Assembly: GCA_017433825.1 (NCBI GenBank) | Contig: JAFRGL010000018.1 | Coordinates: 1 to 64,000, forward strand | Direction: 5' to 3' | Length of the DNA stretch: 64,000 bases | Origin: Eubacterium sp. | GTDB lineage: Bacteria; Bacillota; Clostridia; Lachnospirales; Lachnospiraceae | Shown: one piece after another, positions 45,801 through 53,566 of the stretch | Position numbering within the stretch: the first letter of the stretch is position 1 | How the letters are laid out: every line of letters starts with the position of its first letter | Translations under genes and position numbers: made by a program | The notes under the pieces: generated by a model | Database searches by the model: none | What the model saw: only the letters and a program-made list of their open reading frames with translations | Told to the model about the DNA's origin: nothing

Positions 45801-45905
45801 CGCCTTCGGCAGATGCCAGTTCTCCAGCTTTCTCCGAAGCTGGAGGGATATCTGCTGTTCCCCCGGATTATGTCTGTAGCTGATAAAAGCAAAATATCTT
45901 TCCAT
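42840..45905 (-). CDS. TIR domain-membrane helix-PQQ/WD-like beta-propeller protein
   Basis: The 1021-residue protein opens with a TIR domain (residues 1-150): RYFAFISYRHNPGEQQ, FRDKDELPTSSDLG (BB loop), FLICLCSEDYMGSLWCLKEV with the conserved WCxxE (Glu88), ILPVLVSGTPEKSIP. A membrane helix is at 170-190, then a helical stretch and the DSQEDIAAVLLALEALPEDL linker found before propellers in bacterial TIR and STAND proteins. Residues 290-1000 hold beta-propeller repeats with WDVKTGRFIW, IDAETGETLW and FNPETGEEYW docking motifs. TIR domains of bacteria often hydrolyse NAD; here membrane-tethered. Role could be sensing or defence. Confidence 0.85.
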   Translation of the reverse strand: MERYFAFISYRHNPGEQQISLQLRRKLENWHLPKASALDRKRRVFRDKDELPTSSDLGTDIENALKESGFLICLCSEDYMGSLWCLKEVEVYLKLGRKDRILPVLVSGTPEKSIPESIRDLPVIADLRDTSGRKRAAALDECAAAILGRAAGEDAKEYAASERRNRLMVRGGVFAAVLAGVLGFAGYASVTANRIAGNNREIAAATARTREARDAAVEERNRAILTNARFLSERAWTAIDSQEDIAAVLLALEALPEDLHGDAPVSEEAISALRAAVSMPAAPKDSWTYSKSYETDFTITGYLSSENTDSSAGVLLLDDEDGPFEYYLTYETGEIVPVESAAKKNAAEAGYSMGYIGGRGSQTVFYGPDKPLTTNNGYKKTLEENRITLNGEYIYADHVLECGESSYMLAWNENPLSGQQQTAFFYIGETEALGLEMEGLPVSAGLSDNYSRIAVVNDKGTIYLFDTDFGRKKAVLPGEWTKVYYPDSSTCFCAVDASGDAYLINAVTLEKEYRFPSPAPVLSLQYCSQKELFLLLCADGGIRIVSLDGRLVKEIFPEEMPIDVFWEGYEQQLWRHLGNSFCLLYENRVDLYEIEADSSMEATDYFPLYEQGVVYETAYAFYSPDSKYIYLQQYGGQVSKWDVKTGRFIWNNDSRWTLQGNAHDFCCLSRDGNAVWRATSYMDGLEKIDAETGETLWSVSWKDCARDRLMPKENPDGKNEIAFSPAEYGSDIVAFNPETGEEYWVKTDMEKACWSADGSQILSVNRYWDKDADKAGIRYIRLAAKDGSVLEDTILLEEPYKSPTRYVQVCEEQQKFSLTSHPETENGQGTHIEVYSLPDGRFLDSWDLEEYCDFVFSYTGEMAVRWTVAEEETEYCKTLEAGGSFGPAVYTDTERGRMLTTMQAKDPLMELRDEANASQHVVFGGYDAALNNVRLEMDDLRIIRISDGITLLDFKYSRIAVGAAVAPDGESLCIYGYYTTPRIIRASDPDTLVQKANTKLSQQSPAYLEELRQEYGIGEGD

Positions 45906-45938
45906 GAGAGACTGTCCTGAAATTTCTGTTTCGTGCTG

Positions 45939-45969
45939 CAGACAGGCCGGGCGGAATCCCGGCTGTCTG
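45939..45969 (-). other. Hairpin between alkyltransferase and TIR genes
   Basis: CAGACAG-CCGGG pairs with CCCGG-CTGTCTG around a six-base loop, with one bulged C. No T-run follows, so read-through into the TIR genes is likely. No separate TIR promoter was seen in 45906-45983. Confidence 0.5.
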
Positions 45970-45983
45970 TATCTGCCGTTTTA

Positions 45984-46484
45984 TTATCTGATGATTCCTT
46001 CGAGTTTCAGCAGTGCTTCCTTGCGGGAAAGCCCCCCTGCGTAGCCGGTCAGTTTACCGTCTGCACCGACGACACGGTGGCAGGGTATCAGAAGCGTGAA
46101 CCGGTTGCGGCCCACTGCCTGCCCCACAGCCCGGGCGGAAACACGCTTCCCCGTTTCTTCCTCCAGCTGTTTCGCTATCCGGCCGTAGGTTGCCGTCTCC
46201 CCGTAAGGTATTTCCGCAAGGATATGCCAGACCGCTTTCCGGAAATCCGTGCCGGCAATTTCCATTTCCGGAAGGAAATCCGGGTTTCCCCCCGAAAAAT
46301 ACTTATCCAGCCAGCGTACGGTTTCAGCAAAAACGGGCAGGATTTTTTCACCGGGATTTCCCGCATTTTCCGGGAAATCCGGCGCGTATTTCTGGTCCGC
46401 AAACCACAGGCCGGTAAGCCTGTTTTTCTCAGCGGTCATGAGCATTTCCCCCAGCGGGGACTGATAATAATATACTGCCTGCAT
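45984..46484 (-). CDS. ogt: Methylated-DNA-protein-cysteine methyltransferase
   Basis: The 166-residue protein repairs O6-alkylguanine by moving the alkyl group to its own Cys. The active-site motif LIPCHRVVGADG is intact, as are the helix-turn-helix IPYGETATYGRIA and the Arg finger region AVGQAVGRNRF. The ATG at 46484 has GGGG six bases upstream, better than the TTG two codons earlier. Lies upstream of the TIR pair on the same strand. Confidence 0.95.
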   Translation of the reverse strand: MQAVYYYQSPLGEMLMTAEKNRLTGLWFADQKYAPDFPENAGNPGEKILPVFAETVRWLDKYFSGGNPDFLPEMEIAGTDFRKAVWHILAEIPYGETATYGRIAKQLEEETGKRVSARAVGQAVGRNRFTLLIPCHRVVGADGKLTGYAGGLSRKEALLKLEGIIR

Positions 46485-46514
46485 TTTCAACCCCGGATTG
46501 TTTTTTACAGATGA

Positions 46515-46543
46515 ATTTTAACATACAAATACGATAAATGAAA
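46515..46543 (-). promoter_or_regulatory. Promoter for ogt (and possibly TIR genes)
   Basis: TTTCAT (46538-46543), 17-base spacer, TGTTAAAAT extended -10 (hexamer 46515-46520) on the minus strand. Confidence 0.5.
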
Positions 46544-46600
46544 AGAGTCCCGCAGGCCGTTTCTGCCTTTAGATGCGCGTTTTGCAGGAAAAGCGTTTCC

Positions 46601-46629
46601 TTGAAATGCAAAGCCGGGCAATGTATAAT
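46601..46629 (+). promoter_or_regulatory. Promoter for PAS-CPBP gene
   Basis: TTGAAA (46601-46606) and TATAAT (46624-46629), 17 bases apart, 41 bases before the ATG. Confidence 0.8.
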
Positions 46630-46670
46630 ACATTATCAGTATTTTTTCATTTTTTACCCGGAGATGCCGT

Positions 46671-47711
46671 ATGGATAATTACCTTCAGGAATCCTATCCC
46701 CAGAGAGTCCTTCACGATATGAGCGCCGCGGTCCTGGTGCTTGACCGAAAGGGCCGTATTATGTACCTTAACCGGCCTGCTGCCGATATGCTCGAACTGG
46801 ACGATACCTGCCCGCCGGGCACGCAGCGTTTCCAGCTCACATCGGACAACACGGAAAACGACGAGTTCTACGAGTATATCTTCGCAGCCCTGTATCAGAA
46901 GCAGGAGACCCATGTCGGCCAGGTTAAGTACCGCTCTCCCTCGGGAAAGCTGTACCATGTCCGCATATCCAGTTCCTACCTTTCCACGCAGGACATCGAA
47001 AATTCGGAGATCGTGCTGACGATTTCCGACGAAACACAGGAATTCATGCTTCAGCAGAAGGTTCATGATTCCGCCACGACATTTACCACCTTCCTCTTCG
47101 GTTTCTCGATCTGGATGATCCTCTACGCCTTGTGGGAGTTCCTGGGGCGGCCGATTGCCTCGGATTTCCTGACCCACGGAATCGAAGTGCTGTCGGTAAT
47201 TATGCTGATATTCATTCTGCACCGCACCAGCCTTACCTGGCGCGACCTGGGGTGTCTTCCGGAAAATCCGAAGAAAACGGTAAAAACCGGCGTAATTGTG
47301 GCGCTGGCCGCCGTCGGGCTGCTTTTTGCCGCCAAGGCTGTCGCGCGGATGATTGATCCCGGCTGTTTTGAGCCGTCTGCGCCGTTTTTCGACATCAGCC
47401 GCTTCGGCATCCGGCAGGTGCTGTATATCCTTACCGCCGGCATCCAGGAATTCCTGGCGCGCAGCGTCATGCAGGGCAACCTGCGGCGGATTCTGGTCAG
47501 CAGGCACCGCGGCGTGATGGCAATCATCCTTTCTTCCCTGGTTTTTGCCGCACTGCATATTCACTTCGGTTTCGTATTCATGATCGGCGCGGCAATTCTG
47601 GCCGGTCTGGAAGGCATTCTTTACGAAAAACAGCAGAATATCGTGGGCGTCTGGATTGTTCACTGGGCCTTCGGCATCTGCGCCACCCTGCTGTGCCTGA
47701 TCGATCACTGA
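46671..47711 (+). CDS. PAS domain fused to CPBP (CAAX/Abi) intramembrane protease-like domain
   Basis: The 346-residue protein has a cytosolic PAS-like domain (residues 10-125: VLVLDRKGRIMYLNRPAADM, HVRISSSYL, EIVLTISDET). The rest has about six membrane helices (137-345) with CPBP motifs: GIQEFLAR at 257-264 (motif 1, EExxxR with Gln in place of the first Glu), FAALHIHFG (His296) and WIVHWAFG (His331). CPBP proteins include prenyl-protein proteases and bacteriocin self-immunity proteins. PAS fusion suggests ligand control. GGAG lies before the ATG. Followed after 40 bases by the LRR-ADP-ribosyltransferase gene. Confidence 0.82.
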   Translation: MDNYLQESYPQRVLHDMSAAVLVLDRKGRIMYLNRPAADMLELDDTCPPGTQRFQLTSDNTENDEFYEYIFAALYQKQETHVGQVKYRSPSGKLYHVRISSSYLSTQDIENSEIVLTISDETQEFMLQQKVHDSATTFTTFLFGFSIWMILYALWEFLGRPIASDFLTHGIEVLSVIMLIFILHRTSLTWRDLGCLPENPKKTVKTGVIVALAAVGLLFAAKAVARMIDPGCFEPSAPFFDISRFGIRQVLYILTAGIQEFLARSVMQGNLRRILVSRHRGVMAIILSSLVFAALHIHFGFVFMIGAAILAGLEGILYEKQQNIVGVWIVHWAFGICATLLCLIDH

Positions 47712-47721
47712 TACAAAAAAA

Positions 47722-47740
47722 CCGCCGGAAGGCGGATTTT
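47722..47740 (+). terminator. Hairpin with short T-run between PAS-CPBP and LRR-ART genes
   Basis: CCGCC-GGAA-GGCGG followed by ATTTT, then the RBS CGGAGG of the next gene. It may reduce but not stop read-through. Confidence 0.5.
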
Positions 47741-47751
47741 CGGAGGCGTTT

Positions 47752-49830
47752 ATGAAAAAGACTTACAGATGTCTGGCTGTATTCCTCTGCATTGCCGCAG
47801 TGATTCTTTCTTCCTGCGGGACAGGCGGCAGTACGCCTGGCGGAAACGCAGGCTCAGAGGCCGTGTCGGAGAAAAGCGAAGCCCCGGCCGCTGCGGCCGT
47901 GGATTTTGAATATACTGCGGATGCGGACGGCCGCCTTACGCTGACTGCCTATACGGGAACGGAAGCAGACCCGGTCATCCCGGCCGAAATAGACGGACAG
48001 CCGGTGGTATCGATAGGAAACGGCTGTTTTACAGGGCTTCTGTGCATCCGTAAAATCCATATCCCGGAGGGAATCGAAAGCATCGGCGACTATGCCTTTG
48101 AATGCTGCAGCGCGCTGGAGAAGGTTTATTTTCCCGAATCGCTTAAAAGCATCGGTACCGGTGCGTTTTCCGGCTGCAGCCACCTTACGCTGGCAGACAT
48201 GCAGGACGGCATCACTTCAATCGGCACCGGCGCTTTTCTGTACTGCACCTCCCTCGTAAACCTGGAGCTCCCCGCTGATCTGGAAGCTCTCGGCAGTTTC
48301 GCCTTTGCCGGCTGCGAAAGCATTGCCAGGGTGAATTTCAGGGGAGACGCGCTTACCGCGATCCCGGACCGGCTTTTCTGCGGATGCGCGGGCATGATGT
48401 ACTGTAATCTGCCGGAAAAGCTTGCTTCAGTGGGCAAAAGAGCCTTTGCGGGCTGTGAAGAGCTTAGGAAGCTCTGGTTTTTCGAGCCCCTCGAAAAGGT
48501 ATCCGAATATGCCTTTGAGGAATGTGTCTCCCTGAAGAATCTGAATTTTCCGGTGGAATACATGGAAAAAGGCACGTTTACCCGCTGCCAGGCTTTGTCT
48601 TATTTCAGCTGTGACGAAAGTACTGTCCGTATCGGGGAAATGGCCTTTTCAGGTTCAGGCATTAAGGATGTCTCCGTTGCCGCAGGCACCAGGGACATCG
48701 CCGAAGGCGCTTTTGGAAATTCGTTTGTGAAAAGCGTCAGCGTTCCCGAAGAAAATGAGTATTATGAGGTGAAGAACGGCTCGCTTTACGCCGACGGCGG
48801 GAAAACGCTTCTGGCATATTTCCCCGAAGATCCCTACGCGGAGGAGGAGCAGACAGAGTTTACCGTACCGGACGGGGTGGAGGTTATCGCCGCCTATGCG
48901 TTTTCCAACAGCCCGCTGGAAGTAATCCGGCTTCCGCAATCATTAAAGGAAATCCATGCTTACGCGTTTTCAAACACCCGCATCACCGGACTGGATATCC
49001 CGGAAAACACAGTCCTCGACCCGGACGCCTTAAAGCAGACCGCCCTTGACGAAGAATCCTCTGACCCCGGGCAGGCAGCCTCGGAAGAAATGCCCAGGCC
49101 AGACTTCATCGGTTCCGCCGCGCCGGATAAGAGTCTTTTCCACGAAGAGGATTACAGGGATTATCTTGAGATTTCCAACGATGAATTCGAAGCGTGGAGC
49201 GAGAAATATCTGGACTATAACAGGCAGTACGGCATCATTGACCGGGAATACATGCCTTATATCATGATGTACAAGGGAGAAACCATCACCCACTATGTGG
49301 CCATGACCGCCGTGCAGAATCACGATCCGGACATGTGGGACCGGGCAGCCGGCAAATTCGGGGATGATTTCGAAGAAATGTACCTTATGATGAACCACGG
49401 CCTCTTTACGGAGCTTCGCCGCGGGAAAATGTGCGACAGCCTGGTCCTTTACAGCGGCCTGTACGATTCCCAGGTCTGCGCCGCGGCGGGAACGGAAACC
49501 CTTCCGACAACGGAACAGCTTGTCCGCGCCATCGGCAGCACCTTTACCGACCCTGTTATGATAAGCACCACGACGGACAAGGAAGTCGCAGCCGGTTTCG
49601 GGGATACGCTTTTCATCATTTATGCGTCAAAAGAAGCAATGGAATCGCTGGGTGCTGTCGCAATAGACAGCCTGATAGGCACAATGGAAAAAGAGATTCT
49701 GATGTGCGCCTATGCGCAGTACAGAATCCTGGATGTGGGAACGATGGAAATAACCCCTTCCGACGGAAGCAGCCCTCTGTACCGGAATTATATCAAGGTT
49801 GAGCTTCTTGGTCCGGGGAGGACGGAATAA
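47752..49830 (+). CDS. Leucine-rich-repeat lipoprotein with C-terminal ADP-ribosyltransferase-like domain
   Basis: The 692-residue protein has a signal peptide and lipobox LSSC (Cys22). Residues 75-420 are BspA-type (LRR_5) repeats, with units such as IPEGIESIGDYAFECCSAL. After a Glu/Pro-rich linker (430-460), residues 470-692 resemble an R-S-E class ADP-ribosyltransferase: LVLYSG at 564-569 (beta-1, Ser568 where Arg is usual), MISTTT at 603-607 (STS motif) and EKE at 646-648 (ExE motif). A surface-exposed enzyme acting on host or competing cells is possible. The lost Arg may mean weak or no activity. CGGAGG precedes the ATG. Confidence 0.8.
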   Translation: MKKTYRCLAVFLCIAAVILSSCGTGGSTPGGNAGSEAVSEKSEAPAAAAVDFEYTADADGRLTLTAYTGTEADPVIPAEIDGQPVVSIGNGCFTGLLCIRKIHIPEGIESIGDYAFECCSALEKVYFPESLKSIGTGAFSGCSHLTLADMQDGITSIGTGAFLYCTSLVNLELPADLEALGSFAFAGCESIARVNFRGDALTAIPDRLFCGCAGMMYCNLPEKLASVGKRAFAGCEELRKLWFFEPLEKVSEYAFEECVSLKNLNFPVEYMEKGTFTRCQALSYFSCDESTVRIGEMAFSGSGIKDVSVAAGTRDIAEGAFGNSFVKSVSVPEENEYYEVKNGSLYADGGKTLLAYFPEDPYAEEEQTEFTVPDGVEVIAAYAFSNSPLEVIRLPQSLKEIHAYAFSNTRITGLDIPENTVLDPDALKQTALDEESSDPGQAASEEMPRPDFIGSAAPDKSLFHEEDYRDYLEISNDEFEAWSEKYLDYNRQYGIIDREYMPYIMMYKGETITHYVAMTAVQNHDPDMWDRAAGKFGDDFEEMYLMMNHGLFTELRRGKMCDSLVLYSGLYDSQVCAAAGTETLPTTEQLVRAIGSTFTDPVMISTTTDKEVAAGFGDTLFIIYASKEAMESLGAVAIDSLIGTMEKEILMCAYAQYRILDVGTMEITPSDGSSPLYRNYIKVELLGPGRTE

Positions 49831-49883
49831 CGGGAAGTCCTTCCCATACCCTGCAAAAGCAGACATGGCTGAAGAACAGAAAG

Positions 49884-49912
49884 CAACGGCCGCCCTGTCC
49901 GGGCGGCCGTTA
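49884..49912. terminator. Hairpin between convergent LRR-ART and lysS genes
   Basis: AACGGCCGCCC pairs with GGGCGGCCGTT. T-runs are short (GCTTTCTG on the minus strand), but position between convergent genes fits a bidirectional terminator. Confidence 0.7.
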
Positions 49913-49930
49913 ATTGATGATGCAGGCCGG

Positions 49931-51943
49931 TTAATACAGCTTAGCGCCTGCCGGGATATGGGGATCCACCATCAGGAGATGGAGCTTTTCATCTTCGCCG
50001 TCCTTGTGAACGGCGGAAATAAGCATGCCGCAGGAATCGATGCCCATCATCTTTCTGGGAGGCAGGTTCGTGATGGCGATGCAGGTCTTGCCGATGAGCT
50101 GCTCAGGCTCATAATAAGCGTGAATTCCGCTTAAAATGGTGCGGTCCGTGCCGCTGCCGTCGTCCAGGGTAAACTGCAGCAGCTTCTTGCTCTTCGGAAC
50201 TGCGGCACAGTCCTTGACCTTCACGGCGCGGAAGTCGGATTTGGAGAAGGTCTCGAAATCGACAAAATCCGTAAACAGAGGCTCGATGACCACGTTGGAG
50301 AAGTCGATCACCTCATCCGGTTCCTTCGGAACCACCTTCCCCAGAGGGGAAGGCTCTTCATCCGGTTCCTTCGGAACCACCTTCCCCAGAGGGGAAGGCT
50401 CTTCATCCGTTTCCTCCGGAGCCACCTTTCCCTCAACGGGAAGGCTTTCGCTGCCGGTCTTTAAGGATTTCATGGTCGGGAAGGCCAGAACGTCGCGGAT
50501 GGCTGCAGAATCGGTAAAGAGCATGATAAGCCTGTCGATGCCGTAGCCGATACCGCCGGTGGGCGGCATGCCGATTTCCAGTGCATTCAGGAAATCCTCA
50601 TCCGTATGCTGGGCTTCCTCGTCGCCTGCGGCGGCGTTCAGATCCTGCTGGTGGAAACGCTCCCTCTGATCAATCGGGTCATTCAGCTCAGAATAGGCGT
50701 TGCACATTTCCCAGCCGTTCATGAACAGCTCAAAACGCTCCACGTAGCCCGGCTTCCTGGGATTTTTCTTTGTAAGCGGCGAAATCTCAATCGGATGGTC
50801 CATCACAAAGGTGGGCTGGATCAGATGCTCTTCCACGTATTCCTCGAAAAACAGGTTCAGGATATCGCCCTTTTTATGTCTTTCTTCAAATTCGATGCCG
50901 CGCTCCTTCGCCAGGGCCTTCGCCTCTTCCGTCGTCTCAATGGCGTCGAAATCCACACCCGCGTATTCTTTTACCGCGTCCACCATGGAAATACGCCTGA
51001 AAGGCTGTCCCAAATCCATGGCAATGCCGTTGTAGACGATGACGTCGCTTCCCAGCACCTCCCGGGCAATATGGCGGAACATGTCCTCGGTCAAATCCAT
51101 CATGCCGTTGTAATCGGTATAGGCCTGGTACAGCTCCATCAGGGTAAATTCCGGGTTGTGCCTGGTATCCAGGCCTTCGTTGCGGAATACCCGGCCGATT
51201 TCATAGACCTTTTCCATGCCGCCCACGATGAGCCGCTTCAGATACAGCTCCAGGGAAATCCGCAGCTTGAAGTCTTCGTCCAGCGCATTGAAATGCGTCT
51301 CGAAGGGCCGTGCGGCTGCGCCGCCGGCGTTGGAAACCAGCATGGGGGTCTCCACTTCCAGAAAGCCCCTTCCGTCCAGGTAACGGCGGATACAGCTGAT
51401 GATGCGGGATCTCTTGATGAAGGTATCCTTTACCTCCGCGTTCATGATGAGGTCCACATACCGCTGACGGTATCTTAAATCCGTATTTGTCAGGCCATGG
51501 AATTTCTCCGGCAGTACCTGCAGGCTCTTGGACAGCAGGGTCAGCTCTTCCGCGTGCAGGGAAATCTCTCCGGTCTTGGTGGTAAACACCTTGCCCTTGA
51601 TGCCGATGATATCGCCCACATCCAGCTTCTTAAAGCCTTTGTAAGACCCCTCACCGATGGAATCCCTGGCCACATAGCACTGAATCTGCCCCTGCAGGTC
51701 CTGTACATGACAGAAAGAAGCCTTGCCCATCACCCGTTTGCTCATCATACGGCCGGCAATGCTTACCTCGCTGCCCTCCAGGGCTTCGTAATTGTCCTTG
51801 ATTTCCTGACTGTGGTGCGTAACATCGTAGGATGTTATGGCAAAAGGATCCTGTCCTGCCGCCACCAGCTCCGCCAGCTTCTCACGGCGTACAGCCAGCA
51901 GGTGGTTCAGATCCTGTTCCTGATCCTGGTTCTGATTTCCCAT
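49931..51943 (-). CDS. lysS: Lysyl-tRNA synthetase (class II) with C-terminal tRNA-binding domain
   Basis: The 670-residue protein charges tRNA-Lys. It has the N-terminal OB fold ([19 protein letters not shown]), class II motif 2 ([19 protein letters not shown]) and motif 3 ([13 protein letters not shown]). Usual length is about 500; here a repeat-rich linker (about 500-555) leads to an EMAP-II/MetG-beta-type domain ([28 protein letters not shown]) that adds nonspecific tRNA binding. The extension is known in some Clostridia. It follows greA by 18 bases. Confidence 0.96.
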   Translation of the reverse strand: MGNQNQDQEQDLNHLLAVRREKLAELVAAGQDPFAITSYDVTHHSQEIKDNYEALEGSEVSIAGRMMSKRVMGKASFCHVQDLQGQIQCYVARDSIGEGSYKGFKKLDVGDIIGIKGKVFTTKTGEISLHAEELTLLSKSLQVLPEKFHGLTNTDLRYRQRYVDLIMNAEVKDTFIKRSRIISCIRRYLDGRGFLEVETPMLVSNAGGAAARPFETHFNALDEDFKLRISLELYLKRLIVGGMEKVYEIGRVFRNEGLDTRHNPEFTLMELYQAYTDYNGMMDLTEDMFRHIAREVLGSDVIVYNGIAMDLGQPFRRISMVDAVKEYAGVDFDAIETTEEAKALAKERGIEFEERHKKGDILNLFFEEYVEEHLIQPTFVMDHPIEISPLTKKNPRKPGYVERFELFMNGWEMCNAYSELNDPIDQRERFHQQDLNAAAGDEEAQHTDEDFLNALEIGMPPTGGIGYGIDRLIMLFTDSAAIRDVLAFPTMKSLKTGSESLPVEGKVAPEETDEEPSPLGKVVPKEPDEEPSPLGKVVPKEPDEVIDFSNVVIEPLFTDFVDFETFSKSDFRAVKVKDCAAVPKSKKLLQFTLDDGSGTDRTILSGIHAYYEPEQLIGKTCIAITNLPPRKMMGIDSCGMLISAVHKDGEDEKLHLLMVDPHIPAGAKLY
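50311..50447. repeat. 45-bp tandem repeat inside lysS linker
   Basis: Three units of 45 bp: the first two are almost the same, the third is diverged. Each encodes about 15 residues ([15 protein letters not shown]). They lengthen the linker between catalytic core and tRNA-binding domain in frame. Confidence 0.9.
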
Positions 51944-51961
51944 GGTAAATATCCTCGTCTC

Positions 51962-52450
51962 TTAGTTGTCTGAATTTCTCTCGATGGCTAAAATATTGTA
52001 TTCAACGATGCCTGAGGGGGATTCCACGTGAATGTGGTCACCGGCCTTTTTGCCGAGAAGGGCCTTTCCCAGGGGGGATTCATTGGAAATAAAGCCTTTC
52101 AGGCTGTTCGCCTCGGTGGAGCCCACAATGCTGTAGGTTACTTCTTCGTCATATTCCAAATCTTTTAAGGTTACGCGGCTGCCGATGCTGACTGCGTCTG
52201 TACCGGCTTCGTCCTCGTCAACCACTTCGGCATTTTTGAGAATTTTCTCGATTTCTTCAATCCTTGCCTCAATGTCTCTCTGTTCATCCTTCGCTGCATC
52301 GTATTCGGCATTTTCGGAAAGGTCACCCTGTTCTCTGGCTTCCTTGATCTTCTGGGCAATCATTTTGCGCTGATTGACCTTCAGATCCTGCAGTTCGTCC
52401 TCCAGTTTCTTCAGGCCTGCATAAGTCAGAATGTTCTTTTTTTCTTCCAT
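51962..52450 (-). CDS. greA: Transcription elongation factor GreA
   Basis: The 162-residue protein has the N-terminal antiparallel coiled coil with the acidic tip DLSENAEYDAAKDEQ and the C-terminal FKBP-like domain ending GVEYNILAI-like (SGIVEYNILAIERN). It inserts into the RNA polymerase secondary channel and stimulates cleavage of backtracked RNA. AAAGGAC lies upstream. First gene of the greA-lysS unit. Confidence 0.97.
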   Translation of the reverse strand: MEEKKNILTYAGLKKLEDELQDLKVNQRKMIAQKIKEAREQGDLSENAEYDAAKDEQRDIEARIEEIEKILKNAEVVDEDEAGTDAVSIGSRVTLKDLEYDEEVTYSIVGSTEANSLKGFISNESPLGKALLGKKAGDHIHVESPSGIVEYNILAIERNSDN

Positions 52451-52462
52451 TTTCGTGTCCTT

Positions 52463-52506
52463 TCTACAAAAACAGCCTTTTTTCCAAGCCGGAAAAAAAA
52501 CTGTTT
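52463..52506 (-). terminator. Terminator-like hairpin in greA leader
   Basis: On the minus strand AAACAG..TTTTTTCC pairs with GGAAAAAA..CTGTTT around a GGCTT loop, followed by TTTTTGTAG. It lies about 50-90 bases after the predicted start and 13 bases before the RBS. Confidence 0.5.
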
Positions 52507-52560
52507 AAGTCTCTGCAAGAAGCGTTTTTTTACCTCTTATCCGTATTCAGATTGAACGAT

Positions 52561-52589
52561 ATTATAATCAAATGACAGACAATTGTCAA
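52561..52589 (-). promoter_or_regulatory. Strong promoter for greA-lysS, overlapping dusB stop
   Basis: TTGACA (52584-52589) and TATAAT (52561-52566) on the minus strand, 17-base spacer: both hexamers are consensus. The -35 contains the TGA stop codon of dusB (52586-52588). Confidence 0.9.
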
Positions 52590-53566
52590 CTTATATTATT
52601 TCCGATGATGTTATCCCTCACCAGCTGCTCCAGCGCCGCAAAGGTTTCCACCTGCGAAGCTTCGCGCCGGAACCGGGCCGCAAAGGGAAGGCCCGCGGAG
52701 TACCAGGCCGCATGGGTGCGCATCTGGCGCATGGCCAGGTATTCGCCCTTGTCTTCGCAAAGCTTCCGGGCGTGGGTAAGAATCATCTCCCCGATCTCGC
52801 CTGCGGAGGGCCGTGCAAGGCTTTCGCCGGTTTCCAGGAAATGTGCAATTTCCCGGAAAATCCAGGGATTGCCCATGGCCGCCCTGCCCACCAGGATGCC
52901 GTCGCAGCCGGTTTCGTCCAGCATTCTTTTCGCGGAAGGCCCGTCGGTTACGTCGCCGTTTCCGAAAACCGGGATGGAAACCGTCTCTTTCACCCGGCGG
53001 ATCACCGTCCAGTCGGCTTTTCCGGCATAAAACTGCTCCCGGGTGCGGGCGTGCACCGTAATTGCAGACGCGCCGGCCTGCTCGAGGATTTCCGCCATTT
53101 CGCAGGCATTGATGTGGCCTCTGTCGAAGCCGGAACGGATTTTCACGGTCACGGGCTTTTTCACCGCACCTGCCAGTGCGGCGATGATTTCCCCGGCCAG
53201 GGCAGGATTCTTCATCAGGGCGCTTCCCTCGCCGTTTTTCACCACCTTCGGCACCGGACAGCCCATGTTGAAATCGAAAAAGTCAAAGGGCAGGCCTTCT
53301 ATCCGCCTTCCGGCTTCCGCCACCACTTCCGGACTGCTGCCGAAAAGCTGGATGGCCACCGGTCTTTCTTCCTCGAAGGTTTTCAGAAGCTCGGCCGTAT
53401 TCCGGTTGCCGTAATTTATGGCCTGGGCGCTGACCATTTCCGAAACGGCCAGACCCGCCCCCATTTCACGGCAGATCCGCCGGAATGTCCGGTCGGATAC
53501 CCCGGCCAGAGGCGCAAGGCCCACCGGGAAGGCGATATCAACATCCCCGATTCGGACTTTATTCAT
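52586..53566 (-). CDS. dusB: tRNA-dihydrouridine synthase (DusB type)
   Basis: From the ATG at 53566 the protein is 326 residues. It reduces uridine to dihydrouridine in tRNA with FMN. Marks are the FMN barrel start LAPLAGVSDRTFRRICREMG, DFNMGCPVPKVVKNGEGSAL with the catalytic Cys, VTVKIRSGFD, HARTREQFYAGKADW, GNGDVTDG and VGRAAMGNPWIF. It overlaps the end of the small acidic protein gene by eight bases. Last gene of a six-gene operon. Confidence 0.95.
   Translation of the reverse strand: MNKVRIGDVDIAFPVGLAPLAGVSDRTFRRICREMGAGLAVSEMVSAQAINYGNRNTAELLKTFEEERPVAIQLFGSSPEVVAEAGRRIEGLPFDFFDFNMGCPVPKVVKNGEGSALMKNPALAGEIIAALAGAVKKPVTVKIRSGFDRGHINACEMAEILEQAGASAITVHARTREQFYAGKADWTVIRRVKETVSIPVFGNGDVTDGPSAKRMLDETGCDGILVGRAAMGNPWIFREIAHFLETGESLARPSAGEIGEMILTHARKLCEDKGEYLAMRQMRTHAAWYSAGLPFAARFRREASQVETFAALEQLVRDNIIGNNIS

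Noticed and set aside
46647-47708. Minus-strand open frame (353 codons)
   Set aside because: Antisense to the PAS-CPBP gene, which has a consensus promoter and clear domains.
50311-50447. CRISPR-like or mobile repeat
   Set aside because: The units are tandem without spacers and stay in frame inside lysS.
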